Counted from the first letter of the stretch, positions 48,419 through 58,352 are shown. The stretch: 64,000 nucleotides of DNA from Ramlibacter lithotrophicus (GCF_012184415.1 NZ_VTOX01000001.1:682001-746000); one strand, 5' to 3'. Translations and numbers: made by a program. Notes: generated by a model not told the origin, from the sequence alone.

Positions 48419-50110
48419 TCATTTCGCAGTAACGCCGGCGGGCTGCTCCGACGCGCGCTGCCCCGGCTGCGCCCGCTGCACGCCGGAAACGATGGCCTTG
48501 AGCGACGCCGACACGATGTTGGAGTCGATGCCGACGCCGAACAGCGTGCGTTCGCCGACCCGCAGCTCGAGATAGGCGACGGCCTGGGCGTTGGCTCCGG
48601 CGCCGATGGAGTGCTCATGGTAGTCGAGCACCCGGATCGGCGTGTCGCAGGCCTGCCCGAGCGCCTGCACGAAGGCGTCGATCGGGCCGTTGCCGGCGCC
48701 TTGCAGCGCCAGCTTCCTGCCGGCCACCTGGACCTCGGCGGCAAGGCGCACGGCGCCCCCGGCCGCCTCCTCCACCTGGTGCTGCGGCGCCGGAGTGCTG
48801 CGCGCGCCGTACTCGCGCTCGAACAGGGCAAACAGGTCCTGCGCCGTGAGCTCCTTGCCGGTGGCGTCCATCACGCCCTGCACCACCTGGCTGAACTCGA
48901 TCTGCAGGCGCCGCGGCAGCTCCAGCCCGTACTCGCTTTCCAGCAGGTACGAGATGCCGCCCTTGCCGGACTGGCTGTTGACGCGGATCACGGCCTCGTA
49001 GCTGCGGCCCAGGTCCTTGGGGTCCAGCGGCAGGTACGGCATTTCCCAGGCGGCGCCGGCCTGGCGGGCGGCGAACGCCTTCTTGATCGCGTCCTGGTGC
49101 GAGCCGGAGAAGGACGTATAGACCAGATCGCCGGCATACGGATGGCGCGGATGCACCGGAATCTGCGTGCAGTGCTCCACCGTGCGGCGGACCTCGTCGA
49201 TGTCGGAGAAATCCAGGCCCGGGTCCACGCCTTGCGAATAGAGGTTCAGCGCCACGTTGACCAGGTCGACGTTGCCGGTGCGCTCGCCGCCGCCGAAGAG
49301 GCAGCCTTCCAGGCGGTCGGCGCCGGCCATCAGCGCGAACTCGCCGGCGGCCGTGCCGGTCCCGCGATCGTTGTGCGGGTGCACCGACAGCACGATGGCG
49401 TCGCGCCGCGCCAGGTTCCGGTGCATCCACTCGATCATGTCGGCGAAGATGTTCGGCGTGGAGTGCTCTACTGTCGACGGGAGGTTGACGATGCACTTGC
49501 GCGCGGGCGTCGGTTGCCAGACCTCGGTGACGGCGTCAACCACCCGCTTGGAGAACGCCAGCTCGGTGCTGGAGAACATCTCGGGCGAGTACTCGAAGAT
49601 CCACTCGGTGCCCGGATAGTCGGCGGCGATGTCGCGGAACAGGCGCGCCTGGCTGGAGGCCAGTTCGACGATGCCGTCCTCGTCGAGGCCCAGCACCACC
49701 TTGCGCATCACCGGCGCCGTGGCGTTGTACAGGTGCACGATCACCCGTCGGGCGCCCTGCATTGCCTCGAAGGTGCGGCGGATCAGGGGCTCGCGCGCCT
49801 GCGTCAGCACCTGGATGGTGACGTCGTCGGGCACGAGCCCGTCGTCGATCAGCTTGCGCACGAAGTCGTATTCGGTCTGCGACGCCGAGGGGAAGCCGAC
49901 CTCGATCTCCTTGAAGCCGATGTCCACCAGCGTCCTGAACAGCCGCAGCTTGCGGGCTACGTCCATCGGCTCGATCAGGGCCTGGTTGCCGTCACGCAGG
50001 TCGACGCTGCACCACACCGGGGGCCGGGCCAGCACGGCGTCGGGCCAGGTGCGATCGGCAAGGCGTACCGGGGCGAAGGCGCGGTACTTGCTGGCAGGGT
50101 TCTTCAACAT
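48419..50110 (-). CDS. leuA: 2-isopropylmalate synthase, type 2 form
   Basis: A 563-aa isopropylmalate synthase of the Mycobacterium-like group. The N-terminus [24 protein letters not shown] is diagnostic. '[17 protein letters not shown]' is the catalytic loop and '[55 protein letters not shown]' contains the metal-binding His-x-His-Asn. The C-terminal LeuA dimer domain covers 430-545. It is preceded by a leucine-rich leader peptide and a terminator, so control by charged tRNA-Leu is likely. The ribosome-binding site is AGAGAG. A second leuA of the other type follows immediately. Confidence 0.95.
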   Translation of the reverse strand: MLKNPASKYRAFAPVRLADRTWPDAVLARPPVWCSVDLRDGNQALIEPMDVARKLRLFRTLVDIGFKEIEVGFPSASQTEYDFVRKLIDDGLVPDDVTIQVLTQAREPLIRRTFEAMQGARRVIVHLYNATAPVMRKVVLGLDEDGIVELASSQARLFRDIAADYPGTEWIFEYSPEMFSSTELAFSKRVVDAVTEVWQPTPARKCIVNLPSTVEHSTPNIFADMIEWMHRNLARRDAIVLSVHPHNDRGTGTAAGEFALMAGADRLEGCLFGGGERTGNVDLVNVALNLYSQGVDPGLDFSDIDEVRRTVEHCTQIPVHPRHPYAGDLVYTSFSGSHQDAIKKAFAARQAGAAWEMPYLPLDPKDLGRSYEAVIRVNSQSGKGGISYLLESEYGLELPRRLQIEFSQVVQGVMDATGKELTAQDLFALFEREYGARSTPAPQHQVEEAAGGAVRLAAEVQVAGRKLALQGAGNGPIDAFVQALGQACDTPIRVLDYHEHSIGAGANAQAVAYLELRVGERTLFGVGIDSNIVSASLKAIVSGVQRAQPGQRASEQPAGVTAK

Positions 50111-50157
50111 GGGTCGCTCTCTTGCAGTTTCGGGTGAACCAGCAGCCCCAAAAGCAA

Positions 50158-50188
50158 ACGGCCCGCTGCTGGTGCAAACGGGCCGTTG
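50158..50188 (-). terminator. Attenuator terminator hairpin upstream of leuA
   Basis: A perfect 9-bp stem (AACGGCCCG and CGGGCCGTT) with a 13-base loop is followed on the minus strand by TTTGCTTTT. It starts 19 bases after the leader-peptide stop. The ACGGGC inside the leader can also pair with GCCCGT of the 5' arm, giving the alternative fold an attenuator needs. Confidence 0.7.
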
Positions 50189-50207
50189 AACTGGTGTACG
50201 CGTGCGC

Positions 50208-50261
50208 TACCGTCTCCGCCCGTGGGTGGATAGCAGTAGGGCCAGCGAAATCAGGGACATG
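50208..50261 (-). CDS. Leucine-rich leader peptide of leuA (leuL-like)
   Basis: A 17-codon frame starting at the ATG at 50261 reads MSLISLALLLSTHGRRR and stops with TAG. Five of 17 residues are leucine, with three consecutive codons CTA CTG CTA, and it lies 97 bases before the leuA ATG. A leucine-codon run followed by a terminator hairpin is the layout of ribosome-mediated leucine attenuation. No good ribosome-binding site is obvious (GCGCCGC upstream), which lowers certainty slightly. Confidence 0.75.
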
Positions 50262-50303
50262 CGGCGCACTGTAGCACAACGGCGGGTCGGGGGTTTCCCT
50301 CGC

Positions 50304-51128
50304 CTACTTGTGCAGCCCGCGCTCGTCGGGCTCGTCGGTGGACGTGCTGATGACGCTCGTGTGCTGGCCCTTGGCCTTGCGCCACGCGTAGACGCCGTAG
50401 CCGCTCAGGCTGTACACCACGAACACGGCAAACAGGACGATCGGCGGGTGGATGTTGATCACGGCGATCACCAGCGCGATCAGGACGATGGCGGCGAACG
50501 GCACGCTGCGCTTCATGTGCAGGTCCTTGAAGCTGTAGAACGGCACATTCGTGACCATCGTGAGCCCCGCGTACAGCGCCACCGCGAACATCACCCACGA
50601 CAGCTCGGCGCCGGGCCACTCCAGGTCGTTCATCACCCAGATCAGCCCCGTCACCAGCGCCGCGGCGGCCGGCGACGGCAGACCCTGGAAGTAGCGCTTG
50701 TCGACGACCGCGGTGTTCACGTTGAAGCGCGCCAGCCGCAGCGCGGCGCACGCGCAATACACGAACGCCGCCACCCAGCCCCAGCGGCCGAGGCCCTTGA
50801 GCGCCCACTCGTAGGCGATCAGCGCCGGCGCGGCGCCGAACGACACCATGTCCGACAGCGAATCCATCTGCTCGCCGAACGCGCTCTGGGTGTTGGTCAT
50901 GCGCGCGACGCGGCCGTCGAGGCTGTCGAGGATCATCGCGGCGAACACGCCGATCGCAGCCAGGTCGAAGCGCAGGTTCATCGCCATCACGATCGCGTAG
51001 AAGCCGCCGAACAGCGCCGCCAGCGTGAACAGGTTGGGCAGGATGTAGATCCCCTTGCGCCGCTTGCGCACCACGATGCCTTCGGACGTGACGGACGGAC
51101 CGTGCTGGGGATCGATGCCAGGTTGCAT
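50304..51128 (-). CDS. pssA: CDP-diacylglycerol--serine O-phosphatidyltransferase
   Basis: A 274-aa inner-membrane enzyme making phosphatidylserine, the precursor of phosphatidylethanolamine. The CDP-alcohol phosphotransferase motif D-G-x2-A-R-x8-G-x3-D-x3-D is complete (LDGRVARMTNTQSAFGEQMDSLSD). Several helices follow, ending VVYSLSGYGVYAWRKAKG. In Burkholderiales pssA commonly lies between ilvC and leuA, as here; the psd gene often found with it is absent. It starts shortly after the ilvC terminator, so it may have its own promoter. Confidence 0.95.
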   Translation of the reverse strand: MQPGIDPQHGPSVTSEGIVVRKRRKGIYILPNLFTLAALFGGFYAIVMAMNLRFDLAAIGVFAAMILDSLDGRVARMTNTQSAFGEQMDSLSDMVSFGAAPALIAYEWALKGLGRWGWVAAFVYCACAALRLARFNVNTAVVDKRYFQGLPSPAAAALVTGLIWVMNDLEWPGAELSWVMFAVALYAGLTMVTNVPFYSFKDLHMKRSVPFAAIVLIALVIAVINIHPPIVLFAVFVVYSLSGYGVYAWRKAKGQHTSVISTSTDEPDERGLHK

Positions 51129-51152
51129 CCCGGCAGTGTAAGAGCAAAGACA

Positions 51153-51174
51153 AAGGCCGCCCAGGGGCGGCCTT
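51153..51174 (-). terminator. Terminator after ilvC
   Basis: A 9-bp perfect stem (AAGGCCGCC and GGCGGCCTT) with loop CAGG is followed on the minus strand by TTTGTCTTTG. It lies 38 bases after the ilvC stop and before pssA. Confidence 0.8.
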
Positions 51175-51212
51175 CGAGGGGTCCGGGCGCGTCGCGCGCT
51201 GCGACGCGGCCT

Positions 51213-52361
<1,149 letters not shown>

Positions 52362-52853
52362 CTACACCCGCAGGATGCGCTCGCCGCGGCCGATCCCGCT
52401 GGCGCCGGTGCGCACCGTCTCCAGGATGGCGCTGCGGTCGATCGCCTCCAGGAACGCGTCGTTCTTGCTCTGGTTGCCGGTGAGCTCGATGGTGTAGCTC
52501 TTCTCCGTGACGTCGATGATGCGGCCGCGGAAGATGTCGGCCATGCGCTTCATCTCCTCGCGCTCCTTGCCGACGGCCCGCACCTTCACCATCATGAGCT
52601 CGCGCTCGGTATAGGCGCCCTCGGTGAGGTCGACCACCTTCACGACCTCGATCAGGCGGTTCAGGTGCTTGGTGATCTGCTCGATGACGTCGTCCGACCC
52701 CGTGGTCTGGATCGTCATGCGCGAGAGCGAGGCGTCCTCGGTCGGCGCGACGGTGAGCGACTCGATGTTGTAGCCGCGGGCGGAGAAGAGTCCGACGACG
52801 CGGGAGAGCGCACCGGGCTCGTTCTCCAGCAGGACGGCGATGATGTGTTTCAT
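52362..52853 (-). CDS. ilvH: Acetolactate synthase small (regulatory) subunit
   Basis: A 163-aa regulatory subunit with an N-terminal ACT domain (1-80, MKHIIAVLLENEPGALSRVVGLFSARGYNIESLTVAPTED) that binds valine, and a C-terminal ALS_ss_C domain (82-158, 'ELMMVKVRA...EMKRMADIFRGRIIDVTEKSYTIELTG'). It activates the large subunit and gives feedback inhibition. Length is typical (about 163). It is separated from the large subunit gene by 156 bases. Confidence 0.97.
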   Translation of the reverse strand: MKHIIAVLLENEPGALSRVVGLFSARGYNIESLTVAPTEDASLSRMTIQTTGSDDVIEQITKHLNRLIEVVKVVDLTEGAYTERELMMVKVRAVGKEREEMKRMADIFRGRIIDVTEKSYTIELTGNQSKNDAFLEAIDRSAILETVRTGASGIGRGERILRV

Positions 52854-53009
52854 GGGTGATTCCTCTTTTCGGTGCCCTCCCCGCCCGGCGGTAACCGGGC
52901 GGCTCGGCAGCCAATAGATTCGTCTTCAGTTGGAATTCGGACTTCCGGACGCAGAGGCCGCAGAAGTACGTAGAGCCCGCAAAGGAAAACCTCTGTTCGG
53001 CCGTTGGGT

Positions 53010-54788
53010 TTAGAGGTCCTCCGACCCCAGCAGCATTTCGGTGATGCCCTTCCCGGCCTTCACCATCGGGAACACGTTCTCGGTCGGGTCGGTGCGGAAA
53101 TCCATGAACACCGTCCGGTCCTTCAGCTTGCGGGCTTCCCGCAGCGCCGGCTCGACGTCGCGGGCATGCTCGATCAGCATGCCCACGTGGCCATAGGCCT
53201 CGGCGAGCTTCACGAAATTCGGCAGCGCGTCCATGTAGCTGTGGCTGTAGCGGCCCTCGTAATCGAGCTCCTGCCACTGCCGCACCATGCCCAGGTAGCG
53301 GTTGTTCAGCGAAACGATCTTGATCGGCGTGTTGTACTGCAGGCAGGTCGACAGCTCCTGGATGCACATCTGCACCGAGCCTTCGCCGGTGATCGCGTAC
53401 ACCTCGGCATCCGGCTTGGCGAGCTTGATGCCCATCGCGTACGGGATGCCGACGCCCATGGTGCCCAGGCCGCCGGAGTTGATCCAGCGGCGCGGCTCCT
53501 GGAACTTGTAGTACTGCGCCGCCCACATCTGGTGCTGGCCGACGTCCGACGTGATGTAGGCCTCGACGTCGCGGGTCTGGTTCCACAGGGTCTCGATCAC
53601 GTGCTGCGGCTTGATCACGTCCTTGTTGCCACGGTCGTAGCGCAGGCAGTCGCGCCGGCGCCAGCCCTCGATCGTGTCCCACCAGGCGCCGAGCGCCTGC
53701 GCGTCGGGCCGGGCGCCGCCTTCCCTGATCATCGCGATCAGCTCGGCCAGCACTTCCTTCACGTCGCCCACGATCGGGATGTCGACGCGCACCCGCTTGG
53801 AGATGCTCGAGGGATCGACGTCGATGTGGATGATCTTGCGCTCGTTCTGGGCGAAGTGCTTGGGGTTGCCGATGACGCGATCGTCGAACCGCGCGCCGAC
53901 GGCCAGCAGCACGTCGCAGTTCTGCATCGCGTTGTTGGCCTCGAGCGTGCCATGCATCCCGAGCATGCCGAGAAACTTGGGGTCGGTGCCCGGATAGGCG
54001 CCCAGCCCCATGAGCGTGTTGGTGATCGGGTAGCCGAGCAGGTCGACCAGTTCGCGCAGTTCCGCCGACGCGTTGGACAGGACCACGCCGCCGCCGGTGT
54101 AGATGTACGGCCGCCGGGCCGCCAGCAGCAATTGCAGCGCCTTGCGGATCTGGCCGCCGTGGCCCTTGCGCACCGGGTTGTACGACCGCATCTCCACCTT
54201 CTCGGGCTGGGCGACGTAGGTGGTGCGGTTGAACGAGACGTCCTTGGGGATGTCGACCACCACGGGGCCGGGTCGGCCGCTGCGCGCGATGTGGAAGGCG
54301 CGGCGCATCACGGCGGCCAGGTCCTTGACGTCCTTGACCAGGAAGTTGTGCTTGACGATCGGGCGCGTGATGCCCACCGCATCGCACTCCTGGAAGGCGT
54401 CCAGCCCGATGGCCGCCGTCGGCACCTGGCCGGTGATGATCACCATCGGGATGCTGTCCATGTAGGCGGTGGCGATGCCGGTGACGGCATTGGTCACCCC
54501 GGGCCCTGACGTGACGAGCGCGACGCCGACGTCGCCGGTGGCGCGGGCGTAGCCGTCGGCGGCATGGACGGCGGCCTGCTCGTGGCGCACCAGCACGTGC
54601 TGGATGGTTTCCTGCTTGTACAGGGCGTCGTAGATGTGCAGGACGGCGCCGCCGGGGTAGCCCCAGATGTACCTGACGTTCTCGGCCTGCAGGGTCTTGA
54701 CGAGGATTTCGGCGCCGCGCAGTTCGGGCGTCCGGTCGCCGGCCGCGGCGGCGGACTTGAGTTCGGCCTTGGAGATTTCCATGATCAA
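53010..54788 (-). CDS. ilvB: Acetolactate synthase large (catalytic) subunit
   Basis: A 592-aa thiamine-diphosphate enzyme, first step of valine, leucine and isoleucine synthesis. The catalytic Glu is in 'HVLVRHEQAAVHAADGYARATGDVGVALVTSGPGVTN'. The FAD-binding-like middle domain spans about 215-365. The ThDP motif begins 'GEGSVQMCIQELSTC' and ends with 'NNRYLGMVRQWQ'. The ATG at 54788 has AAGG six bases upstream; an ATG two codons later is possible. It leads the ilvB-ilvH-ilvC run and is divergent from the sigma factor. The name ilvI would do equally well. Confidence 0.96.
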   Translation of the reverse strand: MIMEISKAELKSAAAAGDRTPELRGAEILVKTLQAENVRYIWGYPGGAVLHIYDALYKQETIQHVLVRHEQAAVHAADGYARATGDVGVALVTSGPGVTNAVTGIATAYMDSIPMVIITGQVPTAAIGLDAFQECDAVGITRPIVKHNFLVKDVKDLAAVMRRAFHIARSGRPGPVVVDIPKDVSFNRTTYVAQPEKVEMRSYNPVRKGHGGQIRKALQLLLAARRPYIYTGGGVVLSNASAELRELVDLLGYPITNTLMGLGAYPGTDPKFLGMLGMHGTLEANNAMQNCDVLLAVGARFDDRVIGNPKHFAQNERKIIHIDVDPSSISKRVRVDIPIVGDVKEVLAELIAMIREGGARPDAQALGAWWDTIEGWRRRDCLRYDRGNKDVIKPQHVIETLWNQTRDVEAYITSDVGQHQMWAAQYYKFQEPRRWINSGGLGTMGVGIPYAMGIKLAKPDAEVYAITGEGSVQMCIQELSTCLQYNTPIKIVSLNNRYLGMVRQWQELDYEGRYSHSYMDALPNFVKLAEAYGHVGMLIEHARDVEPALREARKLKDRTVFMDFRTDPTENVFPMVKAGKGITEMLLGSEDL

Positions 54789-55060
54789 CCTTTGTGAATT
54801 TCTCTGACGAAAAACCTTGGGTGCCCCTGCAGCGCGCTCTCGTGAAGCCGCCTCGGGACTTTGAACCTCGGACCATGGACGGATGCTTCACCGCCGGATC
54901 CGGGCTCGTTTGCCTTTTGATGTGCAGGCGGCATTATCGCACTGCAACACGACCGTCCCGCAAGGGATTGCCCCTGCAATGCCATAATTTCGCGCTGCCG
55001 GCCGTCCGGCCCAGCCACCGCAGCCGCCCGGCGGCCTCCCCCAGTCCCAGGTCCGACTCC

Positions 55061-55627
55061 TTGGCCACCGAACAAGAACTGTCCGACTTTCTCAAGAGCG
55101 TCGAGAAACGCGCTTTCAAGCGCTCGATCTACCACGTTCGCGACGAGGAAGCGGCGCTCGACATCGTGCAGGAGGCGATGATGAAGCTGGCCGAGCACTA
55201 TGGAGACAAGCCGACCGGCGAGCTGCCGATGCTGTTCCAGCGGATCCTGTCGAACTGCACGCTGGACTGGTTCCGCCGCCAGAAGACCCGCAACGCCCTG
55301 TTCTCGAACATGAGCGACTTCGAGTCGGCCTCGGATGACGGAGAATTCGACCTGCTGGAGTCGTTCGCGTTCGGCGAGGGCACGCAGCAGGCTGAGAGCG
55401 CCGAGGACGCGACCCGGCGGGCGCAGATCCTGCGGGAGATCGAGTTCCACGTCCAGGAGCTTCCCGCGCGTCAACGGGAAGCCTTTCTGATGCGTTACTG
55501 GGAGGACATGGACGTGGCCGAAACGGCGGCTGCCATGGGCTGCTCCGAAGGCAGTGTCAAGACCCACTGCTCGCGGGCGGTTGCGGCCCTCGGCAAGGCG
55601 CTGAGGGCAAAGGGCATACAACCATGA
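55061..55627 (+). CDS. RNA polymerase sigma-70 family (ECF-type) factor
   Basis: A 188-aa ECF-like sigma factor. Region 2 covers about 12-75 ('RAFKRSIYHVRDEEAALDIVQEAMMKLAEHY' and 'LFQRILSNCTLDWFRRQKTRNALFSN'). Region 4 covers about 125-180 ('LREIEFHVQELPARQREAFLMRYWEDMDVAETAAAMGCSEGSVKTHCSRAVAALGKAL'). A TTG start at 55061 fits the conserved N-terminus ATEQELSDFLKSVE; the frame is open much further upstream but the residues there look non-coding. It overlaps the DUF3619 gene by ATGA, so that small membrane protein may be its partner or anti-sigma. Homologues in this position are a Burkholderiales trait. Confidence 0.88.
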   Translation: MATEQELSDFLKSVEKRAFKRSIYHVRDEEAALDIVQEAMMKLAEHYGDKPTGELPMLFQRILSNCTLDWFRRQKTRNALFSNMSDFESASDDGEFDLLESFAFGEGTQQAESAEDATRRAQILREIEFHVQELPARQREAFLMRYWEDMDVAETAAAMGCSEGSVKTHCSRAVAALGKALRAKGIQP

Positions 55628-56043
55628 CGAAGATCGAATCCACAGTGCCCGGCCAGCTCCACGAGCAGTTCGGGCGCGCAGTCGGCAGACGCTTGTCGGC
55701 CGGGACTGCCGAGCTCCCATACCACGTGACCGAACGGCTGCGCGCCGCGCGGATGCAGGCCCTGGCCAGCCGCAAGGCCGAGGCTGCCGCGCCCCAGGTC
55801 GTGCCCAACGGCCATGCCGCCGCACTGTCGCTCGGCAAGCGCGGCTTCGGCTTCTGGCAGCAGGTCGGCAGCGTGCTGCCGCTGGTGGTGCTGGTCGGTG
55901 GCCTGGTCCTCATCAACAATTTCATGAACGACCGGCGCGCCAGCGAAGTCGCCGAAGTGGACGCCGCGCTGCTCACCGATGACCTGCCCCCGTCCGCCTA
56001 CGCCGACCCGGGCTTCGTCCAGTTCCTCAAGTCCGGCCGCTGA
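55624..56043 (+). CDS. DUF3619 family membrane protein
   Basis: A 139-aa protein: soluble N-terminal helices (1-75), one membrane helix (about 82-100, VGSVLPLVVLVGGLVLINNF) and a short tail ending 'LLTDDLPPSAYADPGFVQFLKSGR'. This architecture with cytoplasmic N-terminus and the coupling to a sigma factor resembles an anti-sigma factor, but that is inference; the family is recorded only as DUF3619. Its start overlaps the sigma-factor stop. Confidence 0.88.
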   Translation: MTKIESTVPGQLHEQFGRAVGRRLSAGTAELPYHVTERLRAARMQALASRKAEAAAPQVVPNGHAAALSLGKRGFGFWQQVGSVLPLVVLVGGLVLINNFMNDRRASEVAEVDAALLTDDLPPSAYADPGFVQFLKSGR

Positions 56044-56053
56044 CGCAGTGCCG

Positions 56054-56797
56054 ATGCGACCTCCCGCAGTCCGAGGCTTCACTTCGCCGTGGCGCGCCGC
56101 CATGGCAGCCCTGGCACTGGCCGCCGGCGCGGCCTTTGCCGAAACGCCAGCACCTCCGCCGGTGCTGGCGCCGGCGCCGGCCCTCGCCACCCCCGTGCAG
56201 CCAGCGGCGTCCCAGCCAGCCCGCGCTGCTTCCAAGCCGGCCAGCGCGCGAGCCACCCGCCGGGTCACCGCGCCGCTGTGGACCGAGCTGAGCCCGGCCG
56301 AGAGGCAGTCGCTCGCACCCCTGGCCGGCACCTGGAACACGCTCAGTCCCGCCCAGAAACGCAAGTGGCAGGCCCTGGCCCCCACCTTCCCGACCCTGTC
56401 CGCCGACGAGCAGGCGAAGTTGCACAGTCGCATGACGGAATGGGCGGCGCTCACGCCGCAGCAGCGCACCCGCGCGCGGTTGAATTTCGGGACCACGAAG
56501 GAGTTGTCCGCCGACGAGAAGCGGGCCAAGTGGGAGGCCTACCAGGCCTTGTCGCCGGAAGAAAAGCGCAAGCTGGCGGCGTCGGCCGCCAAACCCCCGG
56601 TGACGGCGGCCGCCATCAAGCCGGTGCCCCAGGACAAGCTGGCCAAAGTGCCCAAGCCCCGGTCGCCGGCCTCGCGTCCTGCCGCGGCGGGGGGGCCGCG
56701 CGCCGCGGCGTCCGCCCCTGCCGCCGGCGCGAGCGCGGTGATGCCGCCGGCGGCCGCCCCGGCCACGCCCGCGTCGGTCCCCGGCCGGGCCGGCTGA
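56054..56797 (+). CDS. DUF3106 domain-containing periplasmic protein
   Basis: A 247-aa secreted protein. The signal peptide (about 1-30) ends in AAGAAFAE, and a Pro-Ala-rich linker follows (31-65). The DUF3106 core (about 70-180) repeats 'WTELSPAERQSLAPLAGTWNTLSPAQKRKWQALAPTFPTLSADEQAKLHSRMTEWAALTPQQRTRARLNF', with short tryptophan-centred helical repeats. The C-terminus is low-complexity Pro and Ala. Function unknown. The ATG at 56054 lies 10 bases after the DUF3619 stop, so this is probably the third gene of the sigma-factor operon. Confidence 0.86.
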   Translation: MRPPAVRGFTSPWRAAMAALALAAGAAFAETPAPPPVLAPAPALATPVQPAASQPARAASKPASARATRRVTAPLWTELSPAERQSLAPLAGTWNTLSPAQKRKWQALAPTFPTLSADEQAKLHSRMTEWAALTPQQRTRARLNFGTTKELSADEKRAKWEAYQALSPEEKRKLAASAAKPPVTAAAIKPVPQDKLAKVPKPRSPASRPAAAGGPRAAASAPAAGASAVMPPAAAPATPASVPGRAG

Positions 56798-56804
56798 TCC
56801 GCCG

Positions 56805-57338
56805 ATGGCATCGAAACGCGCCGTGGGCGCGGCCCCGGCCCCGTCGCACGTCGCATCGTCACTCGTTGCTCCACCGCTGGCGCGCCGCATGGCGTGCTGG
56901 GCCTACGAAGGCGTGCTGCTGTTTGCCGTGGTATTCGTGGCCGGCTGGCTCTTCAGCGCCCTGGGGCAGGTCCGCGACGCCATGGACGCGCGCCGCCCGC
57001 TGCTGCAGGCCTTCCTGTTCGTCGTCTTCGCGATCTACTTCGCCTGGTTCTGGAGCAGGGGCCAGACGCTGGCGATGAAGACGTGGAAAATCCGTGTCGT
57101 CGATGCCTCCGGCCGGCGCCTGAGCCAGGCGCGCGCGCTCCTGCGCTACCTTTGCAGCTGGTCGTGGTTCCTGCCGCCGCTGGCCGTGCTGGCGTTCGTA
57201 CCCGTGACGCCGCTGCACGCCACACTGGTGGCCGGCGGCTGGGTGGTGTTCTGGGCCTTGCTGAGCCGGCTGCATCCGCAGCGCCAGTTCTGGCACGACG
57301 CACTCGCGGGCACGCGGCTGGTGCCCGAAGGCACCTGA
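56805..57338 (+). CDS. RDD family membrane protein
   Basis: A 177-aa inner-membrane protein. The RDD signature appears as LARRMACWAYEGVLLFAVVFVAGWLF (Arg ahead of the first helix). 'FAIYFAWFWSRGQTLAMKTWKIRVVDASGRRLSQARALLRYLCSW' and 'RQFWHDALAGTRLV' are the other two conserved segments. RDD proteins have been proposed as transporters or stress proteins, but the role is unknown. It starts 7 bases after the DUF3106 stop. Confidence 0.92.
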   Translation: MASKRAVGAAPAPSHVASSLVAPPLARRMACWAYEGVLLFAVVFVAGWLFSALGQVRDAMDARRPLLQAFLFVVFAIYFAWFWSRGQTLAMKTWKIRVVDASGRRLSQARALLRYLCSWSWFLPPLAVLAFVPVTPLHATLVAGGWVVFWALLSRLHPQRQFWHDALAGTRLVPEGT

Positions 57339-57366
57339 GGCCGCGCGCGTGGGAGACAATCGATCC

Positions 57367-57768
57367 ATGCCGCAGATCGACCTGGCATCGCCCGCCGAGC
57401 AGCAGAAGAGGCGCTCCGGACTCAGCCGCCTGTGGCACGCCACCGGCTTCTCGCTGGCCGGCCTGCGGGCCGGCTGGCAAGAGGCGGCCTTCCGCAGCGA
57501 GGCGGTGGCCGCGGTCGTGCTGGTGCCGCTCGCCTTCTGGCTGGGCCGCACCTGGGTGGAAGTCGCCCTGCTGGCCGGCTCGGTCGTGCTGCTGATGATC
57601 GTCGAACTGCTCAACACCGCCATCGAGACGGCCGTCGACCGCGTGGGCCCGGAGTGGCACGCGCTGTCCAAGCGCGCCAAGGACATGGGCAGCGCCGCCG
57701 TGCTGCTCACGGTGCTGCTCGCCGGCGCGATCTGGGCCGCGGCGCTCCACCAGAGGTTTCTTGCATGA
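57367..57768 (+). CDS. dgkA: Diacylglycerol kinase
   Basis: A 133-aa small membrane kinase. It has the family pattern 'GLRAGWQEAAFRSEAVAAVVLVPLAFWL' and the catalytic 'VELLNTAIETAVDRVGPEWHALSKRAKDMGSAAVLL' with the Glu, Asn and Asp residues. It phosphorylates diacylglycerol for phospholipid recycling. The ATG at 57367 was preferred; a GTG six codons upstream is possible. Its stop overlaps the next gene by ATGA. Confidence 0.95.
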   Translation: MPQIDLASPAEQQKRRSGLSRLWHATGFSLAGLRAGWQEAAFRSEAVAAVVLVPLAFWLGRTWVEVALLAGSVVLLMIVELLNTAIETAVDRVGPEWHALSKRAKDMGSAAVLLTVLLAGAIWAAALHQRFLA

Positions 57769-58352
57769 CCCCCAGTTTCTCCCTGTGCGTCTACTGCGGC
57801 TCGCGCCTGGGCGCCGTGCCGGACTTCATCGAACTCGCGCAGCAGGTCGGCCGCTGGATCGGCGCGCACAAGGGCCAGCTGGTGTACGGCGGCGGCAACA
57901 ACGGGCTGATGGGGGTGGTGGCCGACGCGACCTTGGAAGCCGGCGGGCGGGTGGTCGGCATCATCCCGCACGCGCTGGTGGACCGCGAGTTCGCCAAGCT
58001 CGATTGCACCGAGCTGCACGTCGTGGACAACATGCACGATCGCAAGCGCATGATGGCCGAGCGCGCCGACGCCTTCCTCGCCCTGCCGGGCGGCATCGGC
58101 ACCCTGGAGGAGCTGTTCGAGGTGTGGACCTGGCGCCAGCTGGGCTACCACGACAAGCCGGTCGGCATCCTCAACGCCCAGGGGTACTACGACCCGCTGC
58201 TGGCCTTCCTCGCGGCCAGCGTGCGGCACGGCTACATGAACGACTGGCAGATGGACCTGGTTCGCGTAGGCAGCGAAGCCGGCCAGTTGCTGGGCGAGCT
58301 GGCGCAGGCGGCGACGACGCGGACCGGGGCGGTCGACCTGTCGGAAATCTGA
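57765..58352 (+). CDS. LOG family protein (TIGR00730)
   Basis: A 195-aa Rossmann-fold protein. It contains 'CVYCGSRLGAVPDFIELAQQVG', 'LVYGGGNNGLMGVVADATLEAGGRVVGIIP' and the LOG hallmark LPGGIGTLEELFEVWTWRQLGYH (PGGxGTxxE). LOG proteins release cytokinin bases from their riboside 5'-monophosphates and, more generally, hydrolyse AMP to ribose 5-phosphate and adenine; in bacteria the in vivo substrate is unclear. The ATG overlaps the dgkA stop. Confidence 0.94.
   Translation: MTPSFSLCVYCGSRLGAVPDFIELAQQVGRWIGAHKGQLVYGGGNNGLMGVVADATLEAGGRVVGIIPHALVDREFAKLDCTELHVVDNMHDRKRMMAERADAFLALPGGIGTLEELFEVWTWRQLGYHDKPVGILNAQGYYDPLLAFLAASVRHGYMNDWQMDLVRVGSEAGQLLGELAQAATTRTGAVDLSEI

Noticed and set aside
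52861-53009. GC-rich CCCGG/CCGGG dyad between ilvH and ilvB considered as a terminator
   Set aside because: Stem is short, no T run follows on the minus strand, and the genes are expected to be co-transcribed.
54789-55060. Search for an ilv leader peptide or attenuator ahead of ilvB
   Set aside because: No short frame rich in Ile, Leu or Val codons was found. A GTGAAGC/GCTTCAC pair (54842-54848, 54885-54891) has a long loop and no T run.
54794-55060. N-terminal extension of the sigma factor by 89 codons
   Set aside because: The residues are Pro, Arg and Ser-rich, unlike sigma factors, and overlap the ilvB promoter region. The TTG at 55061 fits the conserved start.
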